64,000 nucleotides of DNA, taken from NCBI GenBank assembly GCA_964556895.1, contig CAZKYC010000007.1:1-64000 (forward strand), in the 5' to 3' direction. Positions 6,992-16,685 of this stretch are shown here, one piece after another. Origin of the DNA: Hinthialibacter sp964556895. Its GTDB lineage: Bacteria; Hinthialibacterota; Hinthialibacteria; Hinthialibacterales; Hinthialibacteraceae. Position 1 is the first letter of the stretch. Each line of letters starts with the position of its first letter. The translations under genes and the position numbers were made by a program. The notes under the pieces are model-generated. The model searched no databases and had not been told where the DNA came from. It saw only the letters and a list, made by a program, of their open reading frames with translations.

Positions 6992-9681
6992 TGCACAGTC
7001 GGTTTGTGTAAACAACGGAAAAGTGTTTCAGCCAAGTCTTTCTTCAAAACAGGCTTAAACAACACGGCTTGAATGTTGCTCTTTTGAATCAATTTTTCCT
7101 GTTCATGGTCTACATGCCCGGTACATAACACGATGGGCACGCCGCTTCTGACGGCTTCGATTTCTTGCGCGACTTCAATCCCGCTTTGTTGCGGCATCGA
7201 CATATCGGTGATGACCAGGTCATAGCGTTCAGGCTGGTTTCGAAAGGCGCCAATCGCATCGTGGCATGATACAAACCCGTCGACCTGGTAGCCCAATTGG
7301 GTCAACGTGATTTTCATCATTTCAACAATCGGCCATTCATCGTCCACGACTAATATCCGTTCGCGGTTGCCTGTTGGCAGGCTCATGGGTTCGGTGGGCG
7401 ATGGGTCTTGTTGAATATCAAGGACAGGGAACGACACAGACACTGTCGTCCCGCGCCCGAGTTCACTTTTGACATCAATCAGCCCACGGTGGTCTTGAAC
7501 GATTCCATGAACGACAGACAAGCCAAGGCCGGTGCCGTCGCCTTTTTTCTTGGTGGTGAAATAGGGTTCAAACACGCGTTCCAGGGTCTGCTCATCCATC
7601 CCGGCGCCGTTGTCGCTGACCGTTAATACGCAATAGTTGTCGTTTGATGTACTCATTCCGTTTTGGCCCTTCATCGGGCGATCGAGAGACACGGTCATCA
7701 TGCCGCCGCCCTTTTCGCGCATGGCATGGTAGGCGTTGGTGCAGAGGTTCATGATGACTTGGTGTATCTGAGTGGGGTCGCCCAATATATACACGTCAAC
7801 GGCTTCGATTTTACTGATGATTTGAATGGTCTTTGGAATAGAAGCGCTCAACAATTTCAACGCTTCTTTTACAATCAGGGCGAGTTTTATAGTGTGTTTT
7901 TCTTGTTCTGTCTGGCGGCTGAAAGAAAGAATCTGGTTGATGAGCTGTTTGGCCCGGATGCTTGCTTGAATGATCTGGGTTTGATGTTGATACAGGTCGC
8001 CGTTTTCGGGCAGTTGAGAGCGCACCAGCTCGGCGTAGCCCATCGCGGCCATCAAGATGTTGTTAAAGTCATGGGCGATGCCGCCTGCGAGTGAGCCAAT
8101 GGCCTCCATCTTTTGCGACTGGCGAAGTCGCTGTTCTAACACTTTTCGTTCAGAAACGTCGCGTTTCACCGCGACAAAGTTGATAATGGTTCCATTCGAA
8201 TCGACAACGGGCGACATGGTTACTTGTTCTTCAAACAGTTCGCCGTTTTTCTTTTTATTGGTGATCTCTCCAGTCCAGACGCGTCCAGCGTTGAGCGTGT
8301 CCCACATCTGTTTATAAAACTCAGCGTCATGTCTTCCGCTTTTGAAGATGCGTGGATTTTGTCCAATGGCCTCTTCTCGAGAGTATCCCGTCAGTTGTTC
8401 AAAGAACGGATTTACATAAATGATTTTGCCTGATTTGTCGGTGATGACGATGCTTTCGGCGGCCTGTTCGATTGCGGTTTCGAGCAAGATTCGGTTTTTT
8501 TCTTCTACGATTTGTTGAGTAATGTCTTGCATGAAGCCAATCGAACCAATCACTTTGCCCTGTTCATTCTTGATCTGGATCGCCGAATCTGACACCCAAC
8601 GCTCTTCACCGGTTTTGGTTTCAATTCTGTAATTGGCGTGCCAGTGAGTCTCAGCGCCGCTAAGCATTCTGTCTACGACTTCGTAGGTATTTTGGAACTT
8701 ATGTTTATCCAATAGAAAGAGTTCTTTCTCGCACCTATCCCAAATTTGTCTTGAGAATTCATTCACGTCGTATCCCGTCAGTTTTTTGATTCCCGGCCCG
8801 ACAAAGTCATATTCATCTTTTTCATAATTAAGGAAATAGGGCACGCCGCCAGCTAGCTCGATAGCGTCGCGATAAATTTTTTCGCGCTCAACCAGTTTTT
8901 GCTGGCTCTTTTTGAGTTGCTCTTCAGCATGAAGGCGGTCACTGATGTCGCGCGCAAACTCAATCACACACGGCTTGCCGTCTAGCTCGATGGGATACGC
9001 ATGAAACTCAAACATCTTTTCAACCGGTTCGCTGTCATCGCCGTTCACGTTCTTTTCAACAACCGGGCGGCTGAAATAAAAATGCTCATGCTTTTTTTGA
9101 ATCACTTCCTGGACGGAACAATCTGCACAGCAGGGAGATGAGCGGTCGCAAAATGCTTCATAACATTTTTTGCCGACGCAACTGTTATACCGTTTTTCTA
9201 CATTTTGGCTGGCAAAAACGATTTCATAATCACTATTGGTCACCGCGATTCGGTCTGGCGCATGAGATAAAATCGACAAAAGTTTGTCGCGCTCGCTTTC
9301 GAGTTTTTGTTCCGTTTCATTTCGTTTTTTGACGGCGTGATTGATAACCGAACCGACTATCAGCAAGAGAAAAATGGCAAGATGATGAAGCAGGATCGAC
9401 TGGCCGCCGAATCCAATAGCGAATATGGCGCCGAGACAGTTTACATAGACAATCAGAACAACGACATAGAATGTACGAGCGGATGAAAAATACGCGCTGA
9501 ATAATATGGGGAAAATAAACAAAAAAAGAAATTCGTCTGAGTAACGAAACTCGAAACTGGTGTAGAGCCAATATAAAAAAAGTGTATATAAAACGCTGCC
9601 GAGTAGAAAAGCGCCAATGAAGCGAAGCTCTTTTGAAGTAAATGTGGGCGGCATTAGTGTTTCACCAAGGTGGTATAACAT
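6988..9681 (-). CDS. Hybrid sensor histidine kinase with three PAS domains and a receiver
   Basis: 897 aa. Membrane helices fill residues 20-120, followed by PAS domains at about 135-255, 265-390 and 395-510. The HisKA/HATPase core follows, with the phospho-acceptor His in GGIAHDFNNIL (near 537), the N box NLCTNAYHAM and G boxes DNGAGMD and GDGTGLGL. The C-terminal receiver has its Asp in DLVITDMSMP (near 825). The first PAS domain carries a dense Cys cluster (C168, C173, C178, C184, C185, C188), which suggests a metal or redox centre. PAS2 and PAS3 each end in DIT/DVSER-type linkers. No response-regulator gene is adjacent; the attached receiver may pass the phosphate to a distant HPt protein. 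An alternative start lies at 9654. Confidence 0.92.
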   Translation of the reverse strand: MLYHLGETLMPPTFTSKELRFIGAFLLGSVLYTLFLYWLYTSFEFRYSDEFLFLFIFPILFSAYFSSARTFYVVVLIVYVNCLGAIFAIGFGGQSILLHHLAIFLLLIVGSVINHAVKKRNETEQKLESERDKLLSILSHAPDRIAVTNSDYEIVFASQNVEKRYNSCVGKKCYEAFCDRSSPCCADCSVQEVIQKKHEHFYFSRPVVEKNVNGDDSEPVEKMFEFHAYPIELDGKPCVIEFARDISDRLHAEEQLKKSQQKLVEREKIYRDAIELAGGVPYFLNYEKDEYDFVGPGIKKLTGYDVNEFSRQIWDRCEKELFLLDKHKFQNTYEVVDRMLSGAETHWHANYRIETKTGEERWVSDSAIQIKNEQGKVIGSIGFMQDITQQIVEEKNRILLETAIEQAAESIVITDKSGKIIYVNPFFEQLTGYSREEAIGQNPRIFKSGRHDAEFYKQMWDTLNAGRVWTGEITNKKKNGELFEEQVTMSPVVDSNGTIINFVAVKRDVSERKVLEQRLRQSQKMEAIGSLAGGIAHDFNNILMAAMGYAELVRSQLPENGDLYQHQTQIIQASIRAKQLINQILSFSRQTEQEKHTIKLALIVKEALKLLSASIPKTIQIISKIEAVDVYILGDPTQIHQVIMNLCTNAYHAMREKGGGMMTVSLDRPMKGQNGMSTSNDNYCVLTVSDNGAGMDEQTLERVFEPYFTTKKKGDGTGLGLSVVHGIVQDHRGLIDVKSELGRGTTVSVSFPVLDIQQDPSPTEPMSLPTGNRERILVVDDEWPIVEMMKITLTQLGYQVDGFVSCHDAIGAFRNQPERYDLVITDMSMPQQSGIEVAQEIEAVRSGVPIVLCTGHVDHEQEKLIQKSNIQAVLFKPVLKKDLAETLFRCLHKPTVH

Positions 9682-9741
9682 TGAGTATACCGCCTCAGCG
9701 AAAAAGAGATAGCACGCAAGAAACGAAGCGGGTTGTAAATG

Positions 9742-11640
9742 TCACGCGATCAGCGCAGAGGCTTTTGACTGCACGAACGTCTCAATTCGTTTTGCCGCCA
9801 AATCAGGGGAAATTTCATGGTTGGCGAAGATCACCTTGCGCGGGCCGTGTTCGACCACTTCGTCGCGAACCGCCAGCCGCAGCAGCGGGACTTCGATTCC
9901 ATGGTCATGCAGCGCTTCAGACACCGCCGCGCCAAATCCGCCAGCGATGGTGTGGTCTTCATATGTGACAAAGTGATGATGGTTTGACGCGAGCTCTTTC
10001 AACAACTCGACATCAATGGGCTTGGCGAAACGCATGTTCACAATGGTTGGGTCGATTCCGATCTTTTGCAGGTTGTCAGCCACCTGGTCAGCCAGGTTGA
10101 CCATAAACCCATAAGCGAGAATCGCCACATCAGCGCCCTGATGAATGACCACGCCCTTGCCGATAGGCACAGGCTCTTCTTCGGATGACCATTCGACGCC
10201 CTGGCCGTTCTCGCGCGGGTAGCGAACCGCGAACGGCCCATCGTGGTTTAGGCCGGTCCACAGGAGTAGAGAGAGTTCTTTCTCGTTCGACGCCGCTGAA
10301 ACCACCATATTGGGGAACGTGCGTAGATAGGCGATGTCATAAAGGCCCTGGTGTGTGGCGCCGTCGTCGCCAACCACGCCGCCGCGGTCTAAGGCGAAAA
10401 TCACCGGGAGATTCTGTACGCAGACATCGTGATAAATCTGGTCATAGGCGCGCTGTAAGAAGGTCGAATAAATCGCCGCCACCGGACGAATGCCTTCACA
10501 GGCCATGCCCGCCGCAAGAAGAATCGCGTGTTGTTCGGCGATGCCCACGTCAAAGAACTTTTCAGGGGCGTGTTGTTGCAGCGCCGAGAGGCCGGTACCG
10601 CCCGGCATCGCCGCGGTGATGCCCACGACGCGCGGGTCGCGGTCAACCATTTTACAAATAATTTCGCTAAACACTTGGGTGTATGCGGGCGGGGCTGCAT
10701 TCTCCGGCGCCGGCTTCTTCGCTGATGGCTTGCCCGTGTCAATGTCAAATGGCTTGGCGCCGTGCCACATGGCCGGGTCGCTGGCGGCGTATTTGTAGCC
10801 GTGGCCTTTTTCGGTGACAACGTGAAGCAACTTTGGCCCTGGCAATTTTTTAATATCAGCCAATGTTTCTTCTAATAAGTGAACGTCATGGCCGTTGATG
10901 GGGCCGAAATAGCGAAAGCCAAGTTCTTCAAAGAACACGCCCGGAACGATCAGCGACTTGATACTTTCCTGCACCTTTTTGATACGGCTGCGAATGGCGT
11001 CGCCCAGGCTTTTTTCGATGACCTTATCAATGTCGCCCTGAATTTTGTTGTAGTAATAGCTGCTGATGATGCGGTTCAGGTAGTGTGAGATGCCGCCCAC
11101 GTTGGGGGCGATTGACATGTCATTGTCGTTGAGAATGACGAGAATGTCAGAATCCAGATGGCCTGCGTGGTCGAGGCCTTCATAGGCCACGCCGCCGGTC
11201 AGACCGCCGTCGCCGATAATCGCTACGACTTTGTTGTCGCCGCCCTGTAGGTCACGGGCGGTCGCCATGCCTAGCGCGGCTGAGATTGACGTACTGGCGT
11301 GGCCGACGCCAAAGGAGTCGTGGGGGTTTTCCCATCGCCGCGGGAACCCGGAGAGGCCTTCATATTGGCGAATCGTGTGAAACTGGTCTTTTCGGCCAGT
11401 GAGGATTTTATGGGGATACGATTGATGGCCCACGTCCCAGACGAGTTTGTCTTTGGGGCTTTCGTAGACGCGATGCAGCGCAATGGTCAATTCAACCGCG
11501 CCGAGATTGGGCGCAAAGTGGCCGCCTTTTTGGCTGACCACGTCAATGATCATCTGGCGCAATTCTTCCGCCAGCGGCTCCAACTCGGTGGAGTCTAATT
11601 GTTTCAAATCTTCTGGACCATTGATGCGTTCAAGAACCAT
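9742..11640 (-). CDS. dxs: 1-deoxy-D-xylulose-5-phosphate synthase
   Basis: The enzyme condenses pyruvate and glyceraldehyde 3-phosphate with thiamine diphosphate, the first step of the MEP isoprenoid pathway. The 632 aa length is standard. Visible motifs include DVGHQSYPHKILTGR, the ThDP-binding GDGGLTGGVAYEGLDHAG...LNDNDMSI, the transketolase pyrimidine-binding part (AMPGGTGL, GIAEQHAILLAAGMA, DRGGVVGDDGATHQG) and the C-terminal THIAGGFG-like region. The ATG at 11640 follows AAGGAA. It is the last gene of the rny-ymdB-xseA-xseB-ispA-dxs run, a gene order seen in many bacteria that couples exonuclease VII with isoprenoid synthesis. Confidence 0.97.
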   Translation of the reverse strand: MVLERINGPEDLKQLDSTELEPLAEELRQMIIDVVSQKGGHFAPNLGAVELTIALHRVYESPKDKLVWDVGHQSYPHKILTGRKDQFHTIRQYEGLSGFPRRWENPHDSFGVGHASTSISAALGMATARDLQGGDNKVVAIIGDGGLTGGVAYEGLDHAGHLDSDILVILNDNDMSIAPNVGGISHYLNRIISSYYYNKIQGDIDKVIEKSLGDAIRSRIKKVQESIKSLIVPGVFFEELGFRYFGPINGHDVHLLEETLADIKKLPGPKLLHVVTEKGHGYKYAASDPAMWHGAKPFDIDTGKPSAKKPAPENAAPPAYTQVFSEIICKMVDRDPRVVGITAAMPGGTGLSALQQHAPEKFFDVGIAEQHAILLAAGMACEGIRPVAAIYSTFLQRAYDQIYHDVCVQNLPVIFALDRGGVVGDDGATHQGLYDIAYLRTFPNMVVSAASNEKELSLLLWTGLNHDGPFAVRYPRENGQGVEWSSEEEPVPIGKGVVIHQGADVAILAYGFMVNLADQVADNLQKIGIDPTIVNMRFAKPIDVELLKELASNHHHFVTYEDHTIAGGFGAAVSEALHDHGIEVPLLRLAVRDEVVEHGPRKVIFANHEISPDLAAKRIETFVQSKASALIA

Positions 11641-11719
11641 TCGTTCCTTACCTAAACCTTTACTATAACACTAGCGCCGAAACCATTAGTATGACGCGTT
11701 CGGCATATAAGAGAAAGTG

Positions 11720-12679
11720 CTAACTCTCTCGTTCGACCAACTCATTGGTGATGTCGATCAACAGCGCAGCGCGTTCGCCCTCTGGCTCAAGCAGAGACAG
11801 GATGTCGTTTTTTAGCGATTGAACGCGCTGGCGCGATTTATCGAGACCAATTAACGCCGGGTAGGTCAGTTTACCATGCTTTTTATCGGCCCCGGCTTCT
11901 TTTCCGAGCGCTTTGGTGTCGCCGACTACATCAAGGATGTCGTCTACGACTTGAAAGATCAGGCCCAGTTTTTCGCCAACTTCACTCAATATCTCGATAT
12001 CACATTGCTCTCCATCAACCATGTGGGCGCCCATGGTCAACCCCGCGCGGATCAACGCGGCGGTTTTGTGTATGTGAATATACTCAAGCACCATCTCATC
12101 GCCCGGTTTATTTTCATATTCCAGGTCAACCACCTGGCCCGCCACCATGCCGGGATACCCGCATGCCATCGCTAAATCGCGGGCGACAGAGTAACTCCGT
12201 TTGGCGAACTGTTCTGGAACGCTGACTATCATCTGAAAGGCCAACGTGTGCAGCGCGTCAGCCGACAACACCGCCATCGCCTCACCATATACCTTATGTG
12301 ACGTGGGGCGCCCGCGACGAAGGTCATCGTCATCCATACACGGCAGGTCATCATGAACCAGCGAGTAGGTATGGACCATCTCAATCGCGCAGGCGGTGAC
12401 CAACAGCGCTTCTTTGAGCGCATCGTCGACGCCGTCCCAATACTTGCTCGCATACAAATCAGCGCCTGACACGCCGCGGCAGAAATCGGCGCCGATCAAT
12501 ACCAACAGCGGGCGGATGCGCTTGCCGCCTGCTTCGAGCGGATAGCGCATGGCTTCGTTTAACTTGGCAGCCACGCCGTCAGGCTTGGGCAACAGGCGCC
12601 ACAAAATTTCTTCGACTTCGACACGGCGTTGTTTGAGGTAGGCCTTACATTGTGATGGGTCTTGATTAGCGGCGTTCAC
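11720..12679 (-). CDS. ispA: Geranylgeranyl/farnesyl diphosphate synthase family prenyltransferase
   Basis: 319 aa trans-prenyl diphosphate synthase. It has the first Asp-rich motif DDLPCMDDDDLRRGRPTSH and the second DDILD in FQVVDDILDVVGD, both binding Mg-diphosphate, plus the basic patch EAGGKRIRPLL near residue 50. It extends allylic diphosphates with isopentenyl diphosphate. In this gene order (between xseB and dxs) the product is normally farnesyl or geranylgeranyl diphosphate; chain length cannot be decided by eye, so the gene symbol follows synteny. The start is GTG at 12679 with AAGGAA upstream at a rather long spacing. Confidence 0.92.
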   Translation of the reverse strand: MNAANQDPSQCKAYLKQRRVEVEEILWRLLPKPDGVAAKLNEAMRYPLEAGGKRIRPLLVLIGADFCRGVSGADLYASKYWDGVDDALKEALLVTACAIEMVHTYSLVHDDLPCMDDDDLRRGRPTSHKVYGEAMAVLSADALHTLAFQMIVSVPEQFAKRSYSVARDLAMACGYPGMVAGQVVDLEYENKPGDEMVLEYIHIHKTAALIRAGLTMGAHMVDGEQCDIEILSEVGEKLGLIFQVVDDILDVVGDTKALGKEAGADKKHGKLTYPALIGLDKSRQRVQSLKNDILSLLEPEGERAALLIDITNELVERES

Positions 12680-12720
12680 TGCGAATTCCGTTCCTTTCCA
12701 CGGTGTTCGCCTGGTCGGTT

Positions 12721-12966
12721 TTACTCGTTTTCGTCAAAGAGTTCTTCGTTCCAGGCTTCGCCTTGCTGATCTTCAGATAATTTATTGACGCGGGTTTCGA
12801 CTTGGTTGAGCCGTTCCGAGCATTTCTTGACCAGTTCCATGCCTTCGATAAATGATTGTTCCATCGCTTCAAGCGAGAGTCCGCCTTCATCAAACTGCTC
12901 AATGATCTTTTCGAGCCGTTCCATGCCTTTTTCGTAGTCAAACGGTTTCTCGGTTTTCTTACTCAT
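12721..12966 (-). CDS. xseB: Exodeoxyribonuclease VII small subunit
   Basis: 81 aa. The sequence has the XseB pattern: FDYEKGMERLEKIIEQFDEG (residues 8-27), then a second helix with SLEAMEQSFIEGMELVKKC and a terminal helix ending in NQVETRVNKL. It is the small subunit that assembles in several copies on XseA to form the single-strand-specific exonuclease. It overlaps the end of xseA by 8 nt, and GAGG lies upstream of its ATG, consistent with translational coupling. The C-terminal tail is acidic. Confidence 0.93.
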   Translation of the reverse strand: MSKKTEKPFDYEKGMERLEKIIEQFDEGGLSLEAMEQSFIEGMELVKKCSERLNQVETRVNKLSEDQQGEAWNEELFDENE

Positions 12967-14245
12967 CGATTGCGACCTCGTTCACTTCGGCGCCCAGCCC
13001 GCCGTCAGCCATTTGAACGCGAATGGTATCGCCAGGGCTAACGTCTTGGGCGCGTAAGACGGGGGTTCCATCTTCGCGACGGCAGATACTATAGCCGCGT
13101 TCCATCATTTTATGCGGGTCATAGCTGCGCAAAAAGCCGGACAGCGTCTCAAGCGCCTGGCGGCGAGAGCCAAAATCGTGACGAACGACACGCGCCAGCG
13201 AGGCCCGGCGGTCAATGAGGGCCGCTTGGTTATGTTGAATCGTTGAATTCATAAATTGGTGCAGCCGCTCGGCGCGGTCGTCTAAGCGCTGACGCTCTTG
13301 AAACACCAAAGCGCGCGGGTGGCGCAACTTGAGCGCGTCGCGCATCGCGTCGGTTCGGCTGCGTTCGCTTTGAAGCCAATTGGCGGCGCCGCGCAGAAAC
13401 TGGTGGTAAGCCAATTGAAGCCGCCCGCGATGGACGTCAAAACTATCGCAAATCACCTGCGCCGCCGCGGTCGGCGTCGCGGCGCGATAGTCAGCGGTAA
13501 AGTCGGCGATAGAGAAATCGATTTCATGGCCCACGCCGCTGATGACAGGGAGATTTGACGCTGAGATGGCTTTGGCGACGATCTCTTCATTAAAGGCCCA
13601 TAAGTCTTCGAGGCTGCCGCCGCCCCGAACCAGCGCAATCACATCAAAGCGCCCGCTTTGGTTGACCTTCTCTATCATGGCGGCGATCTCGGGCGCGGCT
13701 TCGTTGCCCTGAACCCTCACCGGGCACACCGTCGCATGGACCGGACAGCGCGACAGGCGCAGCGTTTGTATAAAATCGCGCACCGCCGCGCCGGTTGGAG
13801 AGGTGATGACCGCCACTCGCTGGGGCCAGTCAGGCAGCGGCTGTTTTCGCTCCGGGCCAAACAGGCCTTCTGAGGCCAGGCGGCGTTTGAGGGCTTCAAA
13901 CGCTTGTTGAAGCGCGCCGACGCCTGCGAGTTGAATTGAATTGACCACAAGTTGGTATTGCCCGCGCGGCGGGTAGAGGGTGATTGAGCCCCCCGCGATC
14001 ACTTCGCGCCCGTCTTTGAGATCAAGCCCGCCCCAGCGCGAAGCGGTGCTGCGCCAGGCGACGCAGGAGAGCACCGCCTTGGGGTCTTTTAAATTGAAAT
14101 AGACATGCCCTGACGGCGCCTTTTTGAAATTGGAAATCTCGCCTTGGACTTGGACCCACTCATAGCGCTCTTCAAGCGATTGGCGAATCTCATCGGTCAG
14201 TTCTGAGACCGAAAGCGGCGGGCGAATAGTTTCTTCATTGCCCAT
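12959..14245 (-). CDS. xseA: Exodeoxyribonuclease VII large subunit
   Basis: 428 aa, normal for XseA. The N-terminal OB-fold begins with LSVSELTDEIRQSLEERYEW and contains QGEISNFKKAPSGHVYFNLKD-like sequence. The catalytic domain has VAVITSPTGAAVRDFIQTL, the DVIALVRGGGSLEDLWAFN region and PVISGVGHEIDFSIADF, followed by a coiled-coil section and a small C-terminal domain with MERGYSICRREDG. It degrades single-stranded DNA from both ends in repair. It overlaps ymdB by 1 nt and xseB by 8 nt, so the three are one transcript. Confidence 0.96.
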   Translation of the reverse strand: MGNEETIRPPLSVSELTDEIRQSLEERYEWVQVQGEISNFKKAPSGHVYFNLKDPKAVLSCVAWRSTASRWGGLDLKDGREVIAGGSITLYPPRGQYQLVVNSIQLAGVGALQQAFEALKRRLASEGLFGPERKQPLPDWPQRVAVITSPTGAAVRDFIQTLRLSRCPVHATVCPVRVQGNEAAPEIAAMIEKVNQSGRFDVIALVRGGGSLEDLWAFNEEIVAKAISASNLPVISGVGHEIDFSIADFTADYRAATPTAAAQVICDSFDVHRGRLQLAYHQFLRGAANWLQSERSRTDAMRDALKLRHPRALVFQERQRLDDRAERLHQFMNSTIQHNQAALIDRRASLARVVRHDFGSRRQALETLSGFLRSYDPHKMMERGYSICRREDGTPVLRAQDVSPGDTIRVQMADGGLGAEVNEVAIDE

Positions 14246-15069
14246 TAGCCGCGCTCCGTCTCAGGCAACGCGCCGTTGACCTGGAGGCGTTCAATTTTTG
14301 TTGCATTGCCCGTCTTTTTGTTGACTTGAACCAACACGCCCATGATTTTTATGTTTTCTTTGGCGATACGAAACGGCTGGCGGATCCCTGAAACAAAGCT
14401 GGAGACCGCAGTGTCGATGTCCATACCGATGACTGAGTCATAGGCCCCCGACATGCCTGCGTCGGTGATGAACGCCGTCCCGTTGGGCAGGATGCGCTCA
14501 TCCGCTGTCTGGACGTGGGTGTGGGTCCCGACGATGGCGCTATAGCGCCCGTCCATACGCCAAGCCATGGCGATTTTTTCGGAGGTGGATTCGCCGTGCA
14601 GGTCCATAAAAAACACCGCGTTAGATTCATATTGCTCATACACTTCATCGGCCTTGTGGAACGGACAGTCAACCGGGTTCATAAACAAACGGCATAACAG
14701 TTGAGTCACAACGACTGGGGTGCCGTCGCTGGCTTTCACTACGGTTGCGCCGCGCCCCGGCGTCCCCTCGGGGTAGTTGGCGGGGCGCACGATTCGACTG
14801 TCTTGGTCGATGAATGAGAAGATGGAGCGGTTGTCCCAGGAGTGATTGCCCAGCGTGATGACGTCGACGCCGCTTTCGTAGAGTTGTTGGGCGACGTCGT
14901 AAGTCAGCCCCTTACCACCAGCCGAATTTTCTCCATTGGCGATACATAGATGGGCGCCATAGTGAGATTTCATCTGAGGCAAACGACGGGCCAGGGCTTC
15001 GCGCCCTGGCCGGCCAAATACGTCTCCGATAAACAATATATGGAGGGCGTTATCCTTCTCAGCGCTCAC
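14245..15069 (-). CDS. ymdB: YmdB-family metallophosphoesterase
   Basis: 274 aa metallophosphoesterase of the TIGR00282/YmdB family, known as 2',3'-cyclic nucleotide phosphodiesterases. Metal ligands are visible: GDVFGRPGR (Asp near 15), NGENSAGGKG, the GNHSWDN motif and GTHTHVQTADERILPNGTA with its two His. The family sits beside rny (RNase Y) in Bacillus and many other bacteria, as here with a 29 nt gap. The start is GTG at 15069 with GAGG at good spacing. It is adjacent to xseA with a 1 nt overlap. A role in signalling or RNA-end metabolism is inferred from the family. Confidence 0.92.
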   Translation of the reverse strand: MSAEKDNALHILFIGDVFGRPGREALARRLPQMKSHYGAHLCIANGENSAGGKGLTYDVAQQLYESGVDVITLGNHSWDNRSIFSFIDQDSRIVRPANYPEGTPGRGATVVKASDGTPVVVTQLLCRLFMNPVDCPFHKADEVYEQYESNAVFFMDLHGESTSEKIAMAWRMDGRYSAIVGTHTHVQTADERILPNGTAFITDAGMSGAYDSVIGMDIDTAVSSFVSGIRQPFRIAKENIKIMGVLVQVNKKTGNATKIERLQVNGALPETERG

Positions 15070-15098
15070 GACGCCACCTCATCAACAAAGCATTCCAC

Positions 15099-16655
15099 TT
15101 ATCGCGCATAGGCCACCGCGCGGGTTTCGCGAATGACAGTGACTTTAATGTGGCCGGGGTAATCCATCTCGTCTTCAATTTTCTTTGAGATGTCATACGC
15201 CATTTTGACGGAACCTTGATCGTCAATCTCATCGGGGAGGGCGACGACGCGAACTTCGCGGCCCGCCTGAATGGCGAAGCATTTTTCGACGCCCGTGAAT
15301 GATGTGACGATGCTCTCGAGTTTTTCGAGGCGCTTGACGTAGTGGTCAATGGTCTCGCGGCGGGCGCCAGGACGCGCCGCCGATATCGCGTCAGCCACCA
15401 ACACAATAATGGCCTCGGCGGTTTCAAACTCGACGTCTTCGTGGTGGGCGGCGACCGCGTTGACGACTTCGGGGCGTTCGCCAAACTTGCGGCAAATGTC
15501 AGCGCCGATTGAGGCGTGGGTGCCGTCGCGTTCAAAGTCGACTGCCTTGCCGAGGTCGTGCAGCAGCGCGCCGCGCTTGGCGATTTCGGTATTGAGGCCG
15601 AGCTCTTCGGCCAGCGCCGACGCCATAAACGCGCATTCACGAGCGTGATAGAGCTGGTTTTGGCCGTAGGAATAACGGTATTTCAAGCGGCCCAAGACTT
15701 TGATGATCTCTGGGTTCATATCCAGAATGCCGAGATCGAAGAGCACCCGTTCCGCCGCCTCGCGCATGTCTTCTTCCATATCGTTCATGACTTTTTCGTA
15801 GACTTCTTCGATGCGGCCCGGGTGGATGCGCCCGTCGGCGATGAGTTTCTCGAGCGTCTGGCGCGCCGCCTCGCGGCGAATCGGGTCAAACGCCGACATA
15901 ACAACCGTGTCAGGCGTGTCGTCGATAATCAGGTTGACGCCGGTGATGGTCTCAAAGGCGCGAATGTTGCGGCCTTCGCGGCCAATGATGCGCCCTTTAA
16001 TTTCATCAGAGGGCAGGGCGACGGTTGATACGGTGGTTTCGTTGACGACTTCGGTGCAGCCGCGCTGCATGGTTTCAATGATGATGCGCGAGGCTTCGCG
16101 CGAGGCGTTGGCTTTGGCGTCGTCAAGAATTTCTTTGATGATGCGCGCCGCGTCGCGGCGCACGTCCGATTCCAGAGATTTCAACAGCAAGTCTTTGGCT
16201 TGTTCTGAGGTCAATCCTGAAATGCGCTCCAAGTGGGTGCGTTCTTCATGGATGAGTTGATCGAGTTCGGTTTCTTTCTTTTCGAGGTCTTTATCTTTTT
16301 TCTCAAGCCGGGTTGAAAGGTCTTCGGTTTGTTTCTCGCGTTTTTCGATATTGTCTTTTCGTTCTTCGAGTTGCGCTTCAAGTTTGTCGAGTTTTTTCTC
16401 GGTTTCGTTGAGTTCTTTGTTGCGCTTGCGTTCTTCCTCTTCCATGCGGGTCTTGTCTTTGAGCAGCTGCTCTTTGGCTTCAACCGCTGCTTCTTGACGA
16501 ATGGTCGCCGCTTCTTTTTGCGCTTCTTCCCGAATTCGGGACCCCAATTGTTCGAGGCTGCCGATTTCTTTGGTCATCAGTTGTTTATTGACGACGATGC
16601 CAATAATCAAACCGACCAACAGCCCCACTCCAGCAAGAATATATGCCATTTCCAT
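15099..16655 (-). CDS. rny: Ribonuclease Y
   Basis: 518 aa, the normal size. There is a single N-terminal membrane helix (residues 3-22), then a long charged coiled coil to about residue 145. The KH domain follows, with the GRIIGREGRNIRAFE loop near residue 218, then an HD domain with the metal motif LLHDLGKAVDFE near 365 and AHHEDVEFETAE. RNase Y is the membrane-anchored endoribonuclease that starts mRNA decay in bacteria lacking RNase E-based turnover. It has AAAGGA upstream and is followed by ymdB. Bases downstream of the start are very purine-rich because of the Glu/Lys coiled coil. Confidence 0.97.
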   Translation of the reverse strand: MEMAYILAGVGLLVGLIIGIVVNKQLMTKEIGSLEQLGSRIREEAQKEAATIRQEAAVEAKEQLLKDKTRMEEEERKRNKELNETEKKLDKLEAQLEERKDNIEKREKQTEDLSTRLEKKDKDLEKKETELDQLIHEERTHLERISGLTSEQAKDLLLKSLESDVRRDAARIIKEILDDAKANASREASRIIIETMQRGCTEVVNETTVSTVALPSDEIKGRIIGREGRNIRAFETITGVNLIIDDTPDTVVMSAFDPIRREAARQTLEKLIADGRIHPGRIEEVYEKVMNDMEEDMREAAERVLFDLGILDMNPEIIKVLGRLKYRYSYGQNQLYHARECAFMASALAEELGLNTEIAKRGALLHDLGKAVDFERDGTHASIGADICRKFGERPEVVNAVAAHHEDVEFETAEAIIVLVADAISAARPGARRETIDHYVKRLEKLESIVTSFTGVEKCFAIQAGREVRVVALPDEIDDQGSVKMAYDISKKIEDEMDYPGHIKVTVIRETRAVAYAR

Positions 16656-16685
16656 GATATTGAACTGTCCTTTCTATCTATGTCA

